A stretch of DNA of 64,000 nucleotides from UBA1189 sp045660385 (GCA_045660385.1 JAZRDT010000009.1:16622-80621); one strand, 5' to 3'; numbered from the stretch's first letter, positions 43,324-53,179 are shown. The notes: generated by a model not told the origin, from the letters alone. A program made the numbers and translations.

Positions 43324-43848
43324 ATGTTAAGCAAAAAACTTCACGAAGCTATCAATGCTCAGATCAATGCTGAACTGTGGTCAGCTTATCTATACCTCGC
43401 CATGTCGATGGATGCAGAGGCTAAGGGACTGAAAGGTGTGGCTAATTGGTTCTATGTGCAATACCTCGAAGAGCAGGACCACGCACGCATCTTTATGAAT
43501 TACCTTAATTCGCGTGATGCAAAGGTGACCTTGCTACCAATCGAAGCAGTGCCTACCGCTTGGGATAGTGTGTTGGCCATGTTTACCCAAACCCTGGAGC
43601 ATGAAAAGAAGGTGACATCACTGATCAATAATCTTGCTGCTATTGCCAATGATGACCGTGACTTTGCCTCAATCAACCGTCTTGTATGGTTTATCGACGA
43701 ACAGGTGGAAGAGGAGGAGAGTGCTCGCGAGATGATTGCAGCCGTAGAGGCTGTCGAAGGGAATAAGTATGGCATGTACATGCTCGACAAGGAGCTGGCT
43801 GCCCGCACCTATACGCAACCTTCACCCTTGGCAACATCGGCCGATTGA
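43324..43848 (+). CDS. ftnA: Bacterial non-haem ferritin
   Basis: Stores iron as a 24-mer and limits Fenton chemistry. The 174-residue four-helix bundle contains the ferroxidase ligands in INAELWSAYLYLAMSMDAEAKGL near 14, YLEEQDHARIFMNYLN near 45, and IDEQVEEEESAREM near 123. Length and motifs match FtnA of Bacteroidales. It lies 37 bp downstream of the superoxide reductase, which links iron storage with oxygen stress, and is followed by a terminator. Confidence 0.96.
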   Translation: MLSKKLHEAINAQINAELWSAYLYLAMSMDAEAKGLKGVANWFYVQYLEEQDHARIFMNYLNSRDAKVTLLPIEAVPTAWDSVLAMFTQTLEHEKKVTSLINNLAAIANDDRDFASINRLVWFIDEQVEEEESAREMIAAVEAVEGNKYGMYMLDKELAARTYTQPSPLATSAD

Positions 43849-43874
43849 TAAGTATAAGTGAATCTGTATATAAA

Positions 43875-43901
43875 AATGAGCCTCAATCGGGGCTCATTTT
43901 G
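43875..43901 (+). terminator. Terminator after ferritin
   Basis: Stem AATGAGCC (43875-43882) / GGCTCATT (43891-43898), 8-nt loop, followed by TTG and a T-rich tract. Confidence 0.85.
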
Positions 43902-43975
43902 TTATATATTCGCTTGTTTTTATTACCTTTGTACGCTAAAACAAAAGAGAATAACCAATTCAATAAACACAAACA

Positions 43976-46066
43976 ATGAAAAAAACATTTATTGCTATGG
44001 CCCTTGTTGCCTTGACTGCATGTAATGCAAAGCACGACAATCCTGTACTTATGGAGTCGTCGCTTCCTTTTGGCGCTCCTGAGTTTGCCAAGTATGAATC
44101 TACCGACTACGAACCCGCCATGATGGAGGGTTTCGCTCAGCAACGTGCCGAGATTGATGCCATCGTAGCCAATACCGAAGCTCCTACCTTTGACAACACC
44201 ATCGCTGCTCTCGAGCGCAGCGGCAAGAAGTTGGCGAAGGTTACCGGTGTGTTCTTCAATCTGAATGAGACCGATGCTGATGATGTGATGCGCGATACCG
44301 AGAAGCGTCTTTCTCCCCTCTTCACAGAGCATAGCGCTTATATGACCATGAACGAGGCTCTGTTTGCCCGTATCAAGGCGCTTTACGACGATAAGGCAAA
44401 CCTCGGTCTTACTCGCGAACAGGAGATGGTGCTCGACAAGTATTACCGTATGTTTGTGAAGGGTGGTGCGCTGCTCGATGCCGACAAGAAGGCTCAGCTT
44501 ATGGAGATTGAGAAGCAATTGTCACTTGCCAGTATTGAGTTTGGCGAGAATGCGTTGGCCGAGACAAATGCTTTTGAACTCGTAATCACTGACGAGAAGG
44601 ACCTCGCAGGTCTGCCCCAGAGCTCTATCAACGCCGCTCGTGAGGCTGCTAAGGCTGCAGGCAAGGAGGGTTACCTCTTCAATTTGCAGAAGCCCAGCTG
44701 GATTCCCTTCTTGCAATATGCTGACAATCGCGAGTTGCGTAAGCAGATGTACCTTGCTTACATCAACCGTGGCGACAACAATAACGACAACGATAACAAA
44801 GAGGTTATCGCACGCATCTTGAAGCTCCGCCAGCAGAAGGCACAGCTCTTTGGCTATGAGACCTTCGCTGAGTTCCAACTCGAGGATAAGATGGCCAAGA
44901 CTCCCGAGGCTGCTTACAACCTGCTCATGACTATCTGGAATGCTGCGCTCCCCAAGGCTCAGGCCGAGGCTGCTGAGTTGCAGAAGATGATGGATGCTGA
45001 GGGCAAGGGCGAGAAGCTCGAGGCGTGGGACTGGTGGTACTATACCGAGAAACTGCGCGAGCAGAAGTATGCGCTCAGCGAGAGCGAGCTCCGTCCCTAC
45101 TTCTCACTCGATAACGTGCGCAAGGGTGCCTTCATGGTATCGGAGAAACTCTTCGGCATGAAGTTCCAGCCCGTTGAGGGATTGGATGTGTACCATCCTG
45201 AGGTAGAGACCTTCGAGGTGCTCGATGCCGATGGCTCACACCTGGCTCTCTTCTACACAGACTACTTCCCCCGCGCTACCAAGCGTGCTGGTGCATGGAT
45301 GAACAACATCGTTGATGCATCGAACGTCGATGGTGAGAACCAGCGTCCGATGATTGTGAACGTGGGTAACTTCACCGCTCCTACGGCTGATACTCCCTCA
45401 CTTCTTACCATTGATGAGACCCGCACGCTCTTCCATGAGCTCGGTCATGCTCTCCACGGCTTCCTCACACAGACCAAGTATCCTTCAGTGAGCGGTACAA
45501 GCGTAGCACGCGACTTCGTGGAGCTGCCCTCGCAGATTATGGAGCACTGGGCTATCGAGCCTGAGGTTCTCAAGATGTATGCCCTCCACTACGAGACTGG
45601 CGAGCCCATCACCGATGAACTTATCGCTAAGATGCAGGCTGCATCATCATTCAACTCAGGCTTTGAGACCGTAGAGCTCGTGGGCGCTGCATTGCTCGAT
45701 ATGGAGTTCCACATGCTGAAGGATTATACCGATTTCGAGGCTAATGCCTTCGAGAAGGCTGTAGCCGACAAGATCGGTCTTCTTCCCCAGATTGCTTTCC
45801 GCTATCGTGGTCCCTACTTCAACCACATCTTCAGTGGTGGTTATGCTGTAGGTTACTATAGCTACTTGTGGGCCGAGGTACTTGATGCTGATGGCTTCGA
45901 GGCTTTCCGTGAGAATGGTATCTTCGACGAGGCTACAGGCCGCAGCTTCCGTAAGAACATCCTCGAGATGGGTGGCAGCGAAGAGCCTATGACTCTTTAC
46001 AAGCGCTTCCGTGGTGCCGAGCCCAACCCCGAGGCATTGCTCCGCAACCGTGGCTTGATTGACTAA
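43976..46066 (+). CDS. dcp: M3-family metallopeptidase, peptidyl-dipeptidase Dcp-like lipoprotein
   Basis: Zinc peptidase that likely removes dipeptides from peptide C-termini. The 696 residues start with a lipoprotein signal (ALVALTAC, lipid Cys near 16). The mature part is the all-helical M3 fold, with the catalytic HELGHALHG near residue 486 and the third zinc ligand region nearby. SGTSVARDFVELPSQIMEHW near 505 and the C-terminal YFNHIFSGGYAVGYYSYLWAEVLDADGF are hallmarks of Dcp. A TACCTTTG box lies at 43924-43931. The lipid anchor implies action in the periplasm. Confidence 0.93.
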   Translation: MKKTFIAMALVALTACNAKHDNPVLMESSLPFGAPEFAKYESTDYEPAMMEGFAQQRAEIDAIVANTEAPTFDNTIAALERSGKKLAKVTGVFFNLNETDADDVMRDTEKRLSPLFTEHSAYMTMNEALFARIKALYDDKANLGLTREQEMVLDKYYRMFVKGGALLDADKKAQLMEIEKQLSLASIEFGENALAETNAFELVITDEKDLAGLPQSSINAAREAAKAAGKEGYLFNLQKPSWIPFLQYADNRELRKQMYLAYINRGDNNNDNDNKEVIARILKLRQQKAQLFGYETFAEFQLEDKMAKTPEAAYNLLMTIWNAALPKAQAEAAELQKMMDAEGKGEKLEAWDWWYYTEKLREQKYALSESELRPYFSLDNVRKGAFMVSEKLFGMKFQPVEGLDVYHPEVETFEVLDADGSHLALFYTDYFPRATKRAGAWMNNIVDASNVDGENQRPMIVNVGNFTAPTADTPSLLTIDETRTLFHELGHALHGFLTQTKYPSVSGTSVARDFVELPSQIMEHWAIEPEVLKMYALHYETGEPITDELIAKMQAASSFNSGFETVELVGAALLDMEFHMLKDYTDFEANAFEKAVADKIGLLPQIAFRYRGPYFNHIFSGGYAVGYYSYLWAEVLDADGFEAFRENGIFDEATGRSFRKNILEMGGSEEPMTLYKRFRGAEPNPEALLRNRGLID

Positions 46067-46090
46067 ACTCTCATACAATATCATCTGTGC

Positions 46091-46126
46091 GCTCCCGATA
46101 TCTATCTTGATGTCGGGGGCTTTTTA
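46091..46126 (+). terminator. Terminator after dcp
   Basis: A 12-bp stem with two or three G-T pairs (46091-46102 / 46109-46120), 6-nt loop, and T5 directly after. Confidence 0.85.
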
Positions 46127-46196
46127 TTTGTATCCTAAGTGGGTTGATGCAATATCTCTTTATCTGTTGCGTTATAATAATGGATATATAGTAGCT

Positions 46197-47675
46197 ATGA
46201 AGTTTCGTATAAGATTTATATATACGCTCATCCTTTTGTTGGCAATGAGCATTGTCGGTTGCCGTGAGGAGCAAGGTTTCTCCACCGACACGTCGCATCG
46301 TCTGGCCTTCTCGTCTGATACGGTAAGGTTCGATACCCTGTTTACATCAGTGAGTTCATCTACCTATTCATTCCTTATCTATAATAGGAATAAGGCCGAC
46401 CTTCGTATTGCTTCGGTTCATCTCTCCGGTGGTGAGCAATCGCCCTACCGTGTCAATCTTGATGGACTGTCGGGTGCTTCGTTTAGCGATGTAGCCATAC
46501 GTGGTGGCGACAGCCTCTATGTGTTTGTGGAGGTGACGGTCGACCCTCGTGGTCAAGATGCCCCTTTTGAGGTGTGCGATTCGATTGTGTTTGCTCTTGA
46601 GAGCGGTGTCATACAACGGGTGCAGTTGCGGGCCTACGGACAGGATGCTACCGTCTTGCGTGGTGTTTCAATCGATTCGGATACACGTTTCACGGCCCAG
46701 CGCCCCTATCTCATATACGATAGCCTGCGTGTAGAGGAGGGCAGCACCCTCTATCTGGATGCTGGAGTACGGCTTTATTTCCGCGATAAGGTTGAGATGC
46801 AGGTTTATGGACGTGTCGAGGCGGTAGGTACTGCTGACAGTGCGGTTGTGTTTCGCGGTGCTCGCACTGACCATATGTTCTCTTATCTTCCTTACGATAG
46901 ACTCTCGGCACAGTGGGGTGGCATCACCTTGCACGAGACGAGTCACGACAACCTTTTTGTTTACTGCGATATTCATGGTGGAACCTATGGCTTGCGTGCC
47001 AAGGCGTATGATATGAGTCGCTCCAAGTTGGTGATGCAGAATAGTCAGATTCATAATGTCGATGAGGATGCGCTTCAGCTCACTCTCTGTGCGGGCTCGT
47101 TTGCCAATAGTCTCTTTACCAATGCCGGAGGCCATTGTGTCAATCTGTTGGGAGGCAGTTTGAGTTTTGTTCATTGCACCATGGCCAACTTTTTCCCTTG
47201 GAAAAGCGAACGTGGCGTAGCGGTAAACATAAGTAACTACGATGAGGAGAGCCAAACGATTTACCCACTTCTTGGTGTAGACTTTATCAATAGCATAATT
47301 ACGGGTGGTAAGGATGACGAGCTCATGGGTACAGTGCTCGAAAAGACTGACTCGGCCGACTATTCGGAGTATGCCCAATATCGCTTTACCCATTCGCTTG
47401 TCAACTCGAAGGGCGAGGCACGCGAACCTGATACGTTGCACTTTGCCCACATCGTTTGGGAGCATAAGGATAGTACAACGTATGGACGTACCAATTTCCG
47501 CACCATCAATCATGATGAGTTCATCTACGATTTTCATCTCGATTCGCTCTCTATCGCTCGCGGCATTGCTTCGCCTGCCTATGTAGAGATGTTGCCTTAC
47601 GATAAAGATGATTTGCCGCGCATTGGCTTTGAGGCCATTGATGCCGGATGTTATCAGTATCATCAACCCGAATGA
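46197..47675 (+). CDS. Parallel beta-helix lipoprotein
   Basis: A 492-residue protein with a lipoprotein signal (LLLAMSIVGC, lipid Cys near 22). An N-terminal beta domain (about 25-150) is followed by a right-handed beta-helix (about 160-480) with repeats such as GGITLHETSHDNLFVYCDIHGGTYGLRA and KLVMQNSQIHNVDEDALQ, and a closing EAIDAGCYQY, as in choice-of-anchor or pectate-lyase-like proteins. No catalytic residues are evident, so it may bind rather than cleave. The ATG at 46197 is used; the open frame starts earlier within the dcp terminator. Overlaps the next gene by 4 bp. Confidence 0.78.
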   Translation: MKFRIRFIYTLILLLAMSIVGCREEQGFSTDTSHRLAFSSDTVRFDTLFTSVSSSTYSFLIYNRNKADLRIASVHLSGGEQSPYRVNLDGLSGASFSDVAIRGGDSLYVFVEVTVDPRGQDAPFEVCDSIVFALESGVIQRVQLRAYGQDATVLRGVSIDSDTRFTAQRPYLIYDSLRVEEGSTLYLDAGVRLYFRDKVEMQVYGRVEAVGTADSAVVFRGARTDHMFSYLPYDRLSAQWGGITLHETSHDNLFVYCDIHGGTYGLRAKAYDMSRSKLVMQNSQIHNVDEDALQLTLCAGSFANSLFTNAGGHCVNLLGGSLSFVHCTMANFFPWKSERGVAVNISNYDEESQTIYPLLGVDFINSIITGGKDDELMGTVLEKTDSADYSEYAQYRFTHSLVNSKGEAREPDTLHFAHIVWEHKDSTTYGRTNFRTINHDEFIYDFHLDSLSIARGIASPAYVEMLPYDKDDLPRIGFEAIDAGCYQYHQPE

Positions 47676-48649
47676 GAACGATTGCCTTATCACTATGTCT
47701 GCTCCTGACTCTTCCCGTTGTGGCTCAGGAACGTATTCGCCTTGTTACATACAATGTGGAGAACCTCTTCGACTGCAAGGATGATTCTCTGACTAATGAC
47801 GATCCGTTTCTTCCCACTTCGCTGCGTCATTGGAGCGAGTATCGTTATTGGAATAAATTGCATGCTATAAGTCGTGCCCTGACTGCCATAGGTGGGGATC
47901 GGGCTCCCGAACTTGTGGCCTTGTGTGAGGTGGAGAATGATAGCGTGCTGCACGATCTCACGCGACGTTCATCGCTGCGTACGGTCCGTTACAATTATCT
48001 AGTAACTTCATCGACCGACCCTCGCGGAATCGATGTCGCCCTGCTCTATAAGCCTACCGCTTATCGGCCATTTGCACACAAGGTGTTGCGCCTTCCTTCT
48101 AATCAGATTGACGAGGGTGGCTATGTGCGTGATGTGCTGTGCGTGAGTGGCGAACTGGTAACAGGTGATACGTTGGATGTACTCGTTTGTCATCTTCCCA
48201 GTAGACTCAATGGTCGTAAGTCGGCTCGTTTGCGCCAACGGGTGGTTACGCATATGTGTAGTGCCATTGATTCCCTCTGTTCCATGCGTGCGATGCCGCA
48301 TATAGTTGTTATGGGCGACTTCAACGATACGCCAGACCAACCAGCTCTCCGCGCCTTGTCTGACAAGGGTCGTATGGCATGTATCACAGGCCAGTTGGGC
48401 GGAAGCTATCGCTACAAGGGAGAGTGGGAGCAAATCGATCATGTATACCTGTCGCCCATACTGCTTGACGAAACACATCGGTTGCATCTCGCTTCTCGTG
48501 GCGCCTGGGTATCCAATGATGAGTTTCTCACCGAACCAGAACCGCTATATGGAGGTCGCCGCCCATTCCGCACCTACAATGGCATGCGCTATACGGGTGG
48601 TACCAGCGATCATCTACCTGTGTGTTTCGACTTGCTGTTTTCCTGGTAG
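47672..48649 (+). CDS. Exported endonuclease/exonuclease/phosphatase-family protein
   Basis: A 325-residue protein with a signal peptide (LLLTLPVVAQ) and the EEP fold: VTYNVENLFDCKDD near 25 (metal-site Asn and Glu), ALCEVEND near 85, LVCHLPSRLNG near 175, IVVMGDFNDTPDQPAL near 212 (catalytic Asp and Asn), and GGTSDHLPVCFDLLF at the end (catalytic His). Substrate may be nucleic acid or a phosphoester. ATGA overlap with the beta-helix lipoprotein implies coupled translation. Confidence 0.88.
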   Translation: MRTIALSLCLLLTLPVVAQERIRLVTYNVENLFDCKDDSLTNDDPFLPTSLRHWSEYRYWNKLHAISRALTAIGGDRAPELVALCEVENDSVLHDLTRRSSLRTVRYNYLVTSSTDPRGIDVALLYKPTAYRPFAHKVLRLPSNQIDEGGYVRDVLCVSGELVTGDTLDVLVCHLPSRLNGRKSARLRQRVVTHMCSAIDSLCSMRAMPHIVVMGDFNDTPDQPALRALSDKGRMACITGQLGGSYRYKGEWEQIDHVYLSPILLDETHRLHLASRGAWVSNDEFLTEPEPLYGGRRPFRTYNGMRYTGGTSDHLPVCFDLLFSW

Positions 48650-48685
48650 TATAGCACATCGTTTTGTAAAATGATACTTAAGATA

Positions 48686-48717
48686 TTTGTGCACGTCGCA
48701 CAAAGTATGTACCTTTA
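48686..48717 (+). promoter_or_regulatory. Promoter with overlapping inverted repeat, upstream of the helicase
   Basis: TTTG (48686-48689), 20-bp spacer and TACCTTTA (48710-48717) form a promoter. A perfect inverted repeat TTTGTGC-ACGTC-GCACAAA (48686-48704) covers the -33 box and most of the spacer, so a bound protein would block RNA polymerase. Confidence 0.5.
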
Positions 48718-48770
48718 CACCTTAATTGGTGCTCACGGATGACGGGCACACCAAAGTGGAGGATAAAACG

Positions 48771-51218
48771 ATGCAAACAGATATAAGCAACGAACTTAAT
48801 GAGAGCCAGCTGGCTGCCGTGCTTTACAATGACGGTCCGTCCCTGGTGATTGCCGGTGCCGGGTCGGGTAAGACACGCGTACTTACCTATAAGATTGCAC
48901 ATCTGATGGATCTAGGCCTGGAGCCGTGGCGTATATTGGCGCTCACCTTTACAAACAAGGCTGCACGTGAGATGCGCGAACGCATCGGAAAGCGAGTGGG
49001 AGAGAACCGTGCACGCTATCTGTGGATGGGTACCTTCCATAGCATGTTTCTTCGCATTCTTAGGAGCGAGGCCGAACTCATCGGCTTTCCGCCCAATTTT
49101 ACCATCTATGACCAGAGCGACTCGCGCAGTCTCATCAAGGCCATTGTCAAGGAACTTCAGCTCGACGATAAGTTGTACAAACCCAATGTTATACAATGTC
49201 GCATCTCAAATGCCAAGAACCGCCTGATGACGGCGCAGATGTATGCATCTGATGCACTTGCGGTGGCCGATGACCGTTCGGCTAAGGTGCCTCAGACACG
49301 CGAGATCTACCTGCGCTATCAGGATCGTTGTCGCCAGGCTGGTGCCATGGATTTTGATGATATCCTTCTCTATACCTACCTGCTCTTCGAGCATCATCCC
49401 GAGGTGCGTCAGCGCTATGCTTCACAGTTTGCCTACGTTCTTGTCGATGAGTATCAGGATACCAACTATGCCCAGCACAGTATTGTGTGGCAGCTTACCA
49501 AGGAGACGCAGCGCGTGTGCGTGGTGGGTGATGATGCGCAAAGCATCTACTCGTTCCGCGGAGCCAACATCGACAATATTCTCGGTTTCACCCGTCAGTA
49601 TACCGGAGCCCGCATCTTCAAGTTGGAGGAGAACTATCGCTCTACACAGATGATTGTGGGAGCAGCCAATAGTCTTATCGAGAAGAACCGTGAGCAGATT
49701 CGCAAGGAGGTATACTCACGCCAGGAGACAGGTATGCCGCTACAACTCATCGAGGCCTACTCCGATGTCGAGGAGGGCGATATCGTAGCCCGTCGCATCG
49801 CAGCCATAGGGCGTCAGGAGTCCATCGGGTACGACAATTTTGCTATTCTCTACCGCACCAATGCCCAATCGCGTATCTTCGAGGAGGCCTTACGCAAGAG
49901 CAATATCCCTTACCGTATCTATGGCGGACTCTCGTTCTATCAGCGCAAGGAGGTCAAGGATGTCATCTCCTACTTCCGCCTTGCCGTCAACCCGCACGAT
50001 GAAGAGGCCTTCAAGCGCGTAATCAACTATCCGGCCCGTGGCATTGGCGACACCACCGTAGGCAAGGTGCTGGCTGCCGCCACTGATCATGGTGTAAGCC
50101 TGTGGAGCGTTATCAGCGACCCTGTGGCTTATAATTTGGCGGTGAACAAGGGCACTCTCACTAAACTCGCCGGGTTCTATAATCTCGTGAGTCGCTTTAT
50201 TGAACAGGTCTCCAAGGTCGATGCCTACGAACTGGGACGTATGGTGGTGCAGGAGAGTGGTATCATGGCCGATCTTATGCAGGACCGTACGGTAGAGGGT
50301 GTCAGCCGACAGGAGAACGTGCAGGAGTTGATGGACGGTATGCACGATTTCGTTCGTTCGCGCCAGGAAGAGGGCGAAGAGTCAATCGGTCTGCCCGACT
50401 TTCTTAGCGATGTTGCCTTGCTTACCGATCAGGATAACGAGGAGGATGATGGCACCCCCAAGGTAACGCTCATGACCGTGCATGCGGCCAAGGGCTTAGA
50501 GTTTGATACCGTGTTTGTTGTGGGAATGGAAGAACAGCTCTTCCCCTCCATGATGGCATATGATAGCACTCGTCAGATGGAAGAGGAGCGTCGCTTGCTC
50601 TATGTAGCCATCACGCGTGCCGAGAAGCGCTGCTTGCTCTCTTACGCCAAAAGCCGTTTCCGTTACGGAAAGGTAGAGTATGGCATGCCCAGCCGCTTCC
50701 TCAAGGATATTGACCGTGGCTATATCGAAGCTCCCGTAAGCAATGCCCCTGCTTGGGGTAGTCAGAGCCTGTGGGGTAGTCAAGGGCAAGCCACCCGTAG
50801 AATACAACCTTCGCAGACCCCTTGGACCAATCGTGCTTCTCAGAGCACCAGCTCGTGGGGTAGCCGCACGCAAGACTCTCAGAGCCGACAGAGCGAACCG
50901 CGTTCTACGAGCACGTCCAGTGTCAATGTCAATATATCGAGTGCTCCTAAGCGCACAGTTATCTCAACGCGCACAGAGTCATCGTCACAGACACCTGCAT
51001 CTACCCAGCGTCGGCTCGTGTCGCCCAATGCCGTGCAAGGCGCTGCCCAAGTGGCTAAACTCACACCCGGACAGTTTATCGAGCACGAGCGTTTCGGCGT
51101 GGGCGAAGTGATACGTGTCGAGGGCGCAGGTGAAAATACCAAGGCGCTTATCAGGTTTAAGAATGCAGGTGAGAAACAGCTGCTCCTTAAATTTGCCCGA
51201 TTCAGAGTGCTGGGTTGA
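48771..51218 (+). CDS. UvrD/PcrA-family DNA helicase
   Basis: Superfamily 1A 3'-5' helicase for nucleotide excision repair and removal of recombinase filaments. The 815 residues have Walker A VIAGAGSGKTRVLTYK near 28, LALTFTNKAAREMRERI, DFDDILLYTY, VLVDEYQDTNYAQH near 225, GDDAQSIYSFRGA, YRIYGGLSFYQRKEVKDV, VTLMTVHAAKGLEFDTVFVVG near 568 and LLYVAITRAEKR. A Ser/Gln-rich linker precedes a C-terminal module (FIEHERFGVGEVIRVEG) typical of PcrA. ATG 48771 is chosen; the TTG at 48726 would sit at the transcription start. Confidence 0.95.
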   Translation: MQTDISNELNESQLAAVLYNDGPSLVIAGAGSGKTRVLTYKIAHLMDLGLEPWRILALTFTNKAAREMRERIGKRVGENRARYLWMGTFHSMFLRILRSEAELIGFPPNFTIYDQSDSRSLIKAIVKELQLDDKLYKPNVIQCRISNAKNRLMTAQMYASDALAVADDRSAKVPQTREIYLRYQDRCRQAGAMDFDDILLYTYLLFEHHPEVRQRYASQFAYVLVDEYQDTNYAQHSIVWQLTKETQRVCVVGDDAQSIYSFRGANIDNILGFTRQYTGARIFKLEENYRSTQMIVGAANSLIEKNREQIRKEVYSRQETGMPLQLIEAYSDVEEGDIVARRIAAIGRQESIGYDNFAILYRTNAQSRIFEEALRKSNIPYRIYGGLSFYQRKEVKDVISYFRLAVNPHDEEAFKRVINYPARGIGDTTVGKVLAAATDHGVSLWSVISDPVAYNLAVNKGTLTKLAGFYNLVSRFIEQVSKVDAYELGRMVVQESGIMADLMQDRTVEGVSRQENVQELMDGMHDFVRSRQEEGEESIGLPDFLSDVALLTDQDNEEDDGTPKVTLMTVHAAKGLEFDTVFVVGMEEQLFPSMMAYDSTRQMEEERRLLYVAITRAEKRCLLSYAKSRFRYGKVEYGMPSRFLKDIDRGYIEAPVSNAPAWGSQSLWGSQGQATRRIQPSQTPWTNRASQSTSSWGSRTQDSQSRQSEPRSTSTSSVNVNISSAPKRTVISTRTESSSQTPASTQRRLVSPNAVQGAAQVAKLTPGQFIEHERFGVGEVIRVEGAGENTKALIRFKNAGEKQLLLKFARFRVLG

Positions 51219-51541
51219 TTATTTGATGTGTTGTTTTTTTATTGTAAATCAGTACGTTATCTCTTGTGGTATTCGATATATTTTTGAAACATATACATGT
51301 GAAAAACGTACGATTTTACATATATTCAAATCTCCTGATACGCTTATCATGAAAGGTGAATTTGTACAAAGGGATATGTGTTTCCGTAAGAGTTGAAAGC
51401 CGATTGTATAGGCATTGTATACCGAGAGTTGTTGTACGAAAATCCACGCAAGGTAGGGATATGAACCGAACTTTAAGTATACGGAAAGTGATAAATTACT
51501 TGTCTGCATCTATTTTCGCAGAACGAACGGATTAGTGTGAT
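51219..51541. other. Intergenic stretch without a recognised gene
   Basis: AT-rich, 323 bp. Short frames on both strands look random. No clear promoter or terminator was found; a TATTTTCG at about 51510 may be a weak -7 box for the next gene. Confidence 0.4.
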
Positions 51542-52039
51542 ATGGTTGAAATCAGAAAAGCAACGGAAGCTGATATTCCTTTGGTTAGAGAATTGGCTGG
51601 AGTGGTATTCCCCGAGACGTATAAGGAAATACTCTCTCTTGAACAGGTGGACTATATGATGAAGTGGATGTATTCAGTCGAGAGTCTGCATAAGCAGATG
51701 GCTGAAGAGGGGCACATCTATTATTTGGTATTCTGGGATGGGGTAGCAGTGGGATATCTGTCCGTTCAACCTGAGGGAGATGCAGTGTTCCATTTGCAGA
51801 AGCTCTATGTGTTACATACTCATCAAGGACTACATATCGGAAGACTCCTATTCGAACATGCCATCAAGGTGATCAAGCAACTACATCCACAGCCATGCCA
51901 GATGCGTTTGAATGTGAATCGGGCAAATAGGGCGCTCACCTTTTATGAGAAGATGGGTATGACGAAAATTGATGAAGGTGACTTCCCGATAGGTAACGGA
52001 TATTACATGAACGACTATATCATGGGACTTACCATATAA
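51542..52039 (+). CDS. GNAT-family N-acetyltransferase
   Basis: Transfers an acetyl group from acetyl-CoA to an amine. The 165 residues follow the GNAT pattern: IRKATEADIPLVRELAGVVF at the start, VAVGYLSVQPEGDAVFHLQKLYVLHTHQGLHIGRLLFEHAI near 75-110 (acetyl-CoA loop HQGLHIGRLL in place of QxxGxG/A), and LNVNRANRALTFYEKMGM near 122. The substrate is unknown. It stands alone between two gene-poor stretches. Confidence 0.88.
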   Translation: MVEIRKATEADIPLVRELAGVVFPETYKEILSLEQVDYMMKWMYSVESLHKQMAEEGHIYYLVFWDGVAVGYLSVQPEGDAVFHLQKLYVLHTHQGLHIGRLLFEHAIKVIKQLHPQPCQMRLNVNRANRALTFYEKMGMTKIDEGDFPIGNGYYMNDYIMGLTI

Positions 52040-52402
52040 ATTGCGTTGTACTCCCTATTTTTTCGTGTTTTTCGTCTTTTCTTTGAGTGATAGAGTGATT
52101 TTTGCTCGTTTTTAGCCATCCAGAGCCCAGTTTTCACGAGAAGGAGAAAAATCCCGACAAAGAAATTTGCACTTAACGCAATGTAGATGTGTCTGTTATC
52201 TCGAAAATTGGCCTCTGAGAATCGTTTCTTTTTGTTTGCCTGGGTATTTGTCCACAAATATCGCACGGATGAAGCATTAGCGCGGTGTTGCAAATTGGGG
52301 CGTGAAGCCATTATTTAATAAATCTTAAACGCACGCTAATTTTACTCCAAATTTCTAAATTCGGCGAATTATCATTACCTTTGTACCAAACTAAGAATTT
52401 GT
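52040..52402. other. Intergenic stretch with the batC promoter
   Basis: No convincing gene lies in these 363 bp. A minus-strand open frame of 98 codons overlaps the GNAT 3' end and has no family likeness. A TACCTTTG -7 box (52376-52383) preceded 20 bp upstream by TTTC lies just before batC. Confidence 0.5.
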
Positions 52403-53179
52403 ATGCTCAGAAAGATATTTTTACCCATTTTCTTATGTGTCGGACTGGCGTCCACTGCACAGACGATGACAGAGAAGGATTATATACGCAGTGGTAACAG
52501 GCACTATGCCGACAGCCTTTTTGAAAAGGCAGAGGTGGACTACCGAAAGGCGCTCGAACTGAATCCTTCGTCGACCATCGCGCTCTATAACCTCGGCAAT
52601 GCACTCATGGGGCAGATTGCCCAAAATCCGTCCAAGGGTGGGGAGGCATTGTCGCAGTACACCACGGCTGCAAAGTTCGAAACCGACAAGACGAGATTAG
52701 CGCAGATATATCATAATATCGGTGTGCTCATGTATGCCGCGCAAAAATACGGAGAGAGTGTAGCTGCCTATAAGGAGTCGCTGCGCAATAACCCGACCGA
52801 TCATGAAACCCGCTACAATCTGGCTAAGGCAATGCATATGAATAAGCAGCAACAGCAAGACCAACAGCAGCAGGAACAGCAGCAGGACGAGCAGCAGGAA
52901 CAACAGCAGCAGGAACAACAGCAGCAACAACAACAACAACAAAACCAGCAGCAGCAACAGGAGCAACAGAACCAGGAGCAGGAGCAGCAGCAACAGGATC
53001 AGCAACAGCAAAACCAGGACCAACAGCAACAAGAGGCTCAGCAGAACGATGAGCAGATATCGAAAGAGAATGCGGAGCAGATACTCAACGCGCTCATGCA
53101 AGATGAGAAGGAATTGCAGGAGAAGCAACAGAAGATGATTCAGCAGCAACAGGGAAAGACCTTAGATAAAGACTGGTAA
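52403..53179 (+). CDS. batC: TPR protein BatC with long Gln-rich tail
   Basis: Aerotolerance-operon component of Bacteroidetes. The 258 residues have a signal peptide (LCVGLASTAQ), TPR repeats at about 25-145 (ALELNPSSTIALYNLGNALMG, YGESVAAYKESLRNNPTDHETRYNLAKA), and a tail at about 148-215 made almost wholly of Gln with some Glu, Asp and Asn (CAG/CAA repeats). The end is charged and helical (ENAEQILNALMQDEKELQEKQ), as in other BatC proteins. It is followed by batD and batE, but batA and batB are not upstream here. Probably periplasmic; how Bat proteins act is not settled. Confidence 0.85.
   Translation: MLRKIFLPIFLCVGLASTAQTMTEKDYIRSGNRHYADSLFEKAEVDYRKALELNPSSTIALYNLGNALMGQIAQNPSKGGEALSQYTTAAKFETDKTRLAQIYHNIGVLMYAAQKYGESVAAYKESLRNNPTDHETRYNLAKAMHMNKQQQQDQQQQEQQQDEQQEQQQQEQQQQQQQQQNQQQQQEQQNQEQEQQQQDQQQQNQDQQQQEAQQNDEQISKENAEQILNALMQDEKELQEKQQKMIQQQQGKTLDKDW

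Noticed and set aside
52015..52311. 98-codon minus-strand frame between GNAT and batC
   Set aside because: Overlaps the GNAT 3' end, has no promoter and no recognisable domain.
52845..53050. Possible tandem-repeat or CRISPR-like array
   Set aside because: It is the in-frame CAG/CAA glutamine tract of BatC; no spacer-repeat alternation is present.
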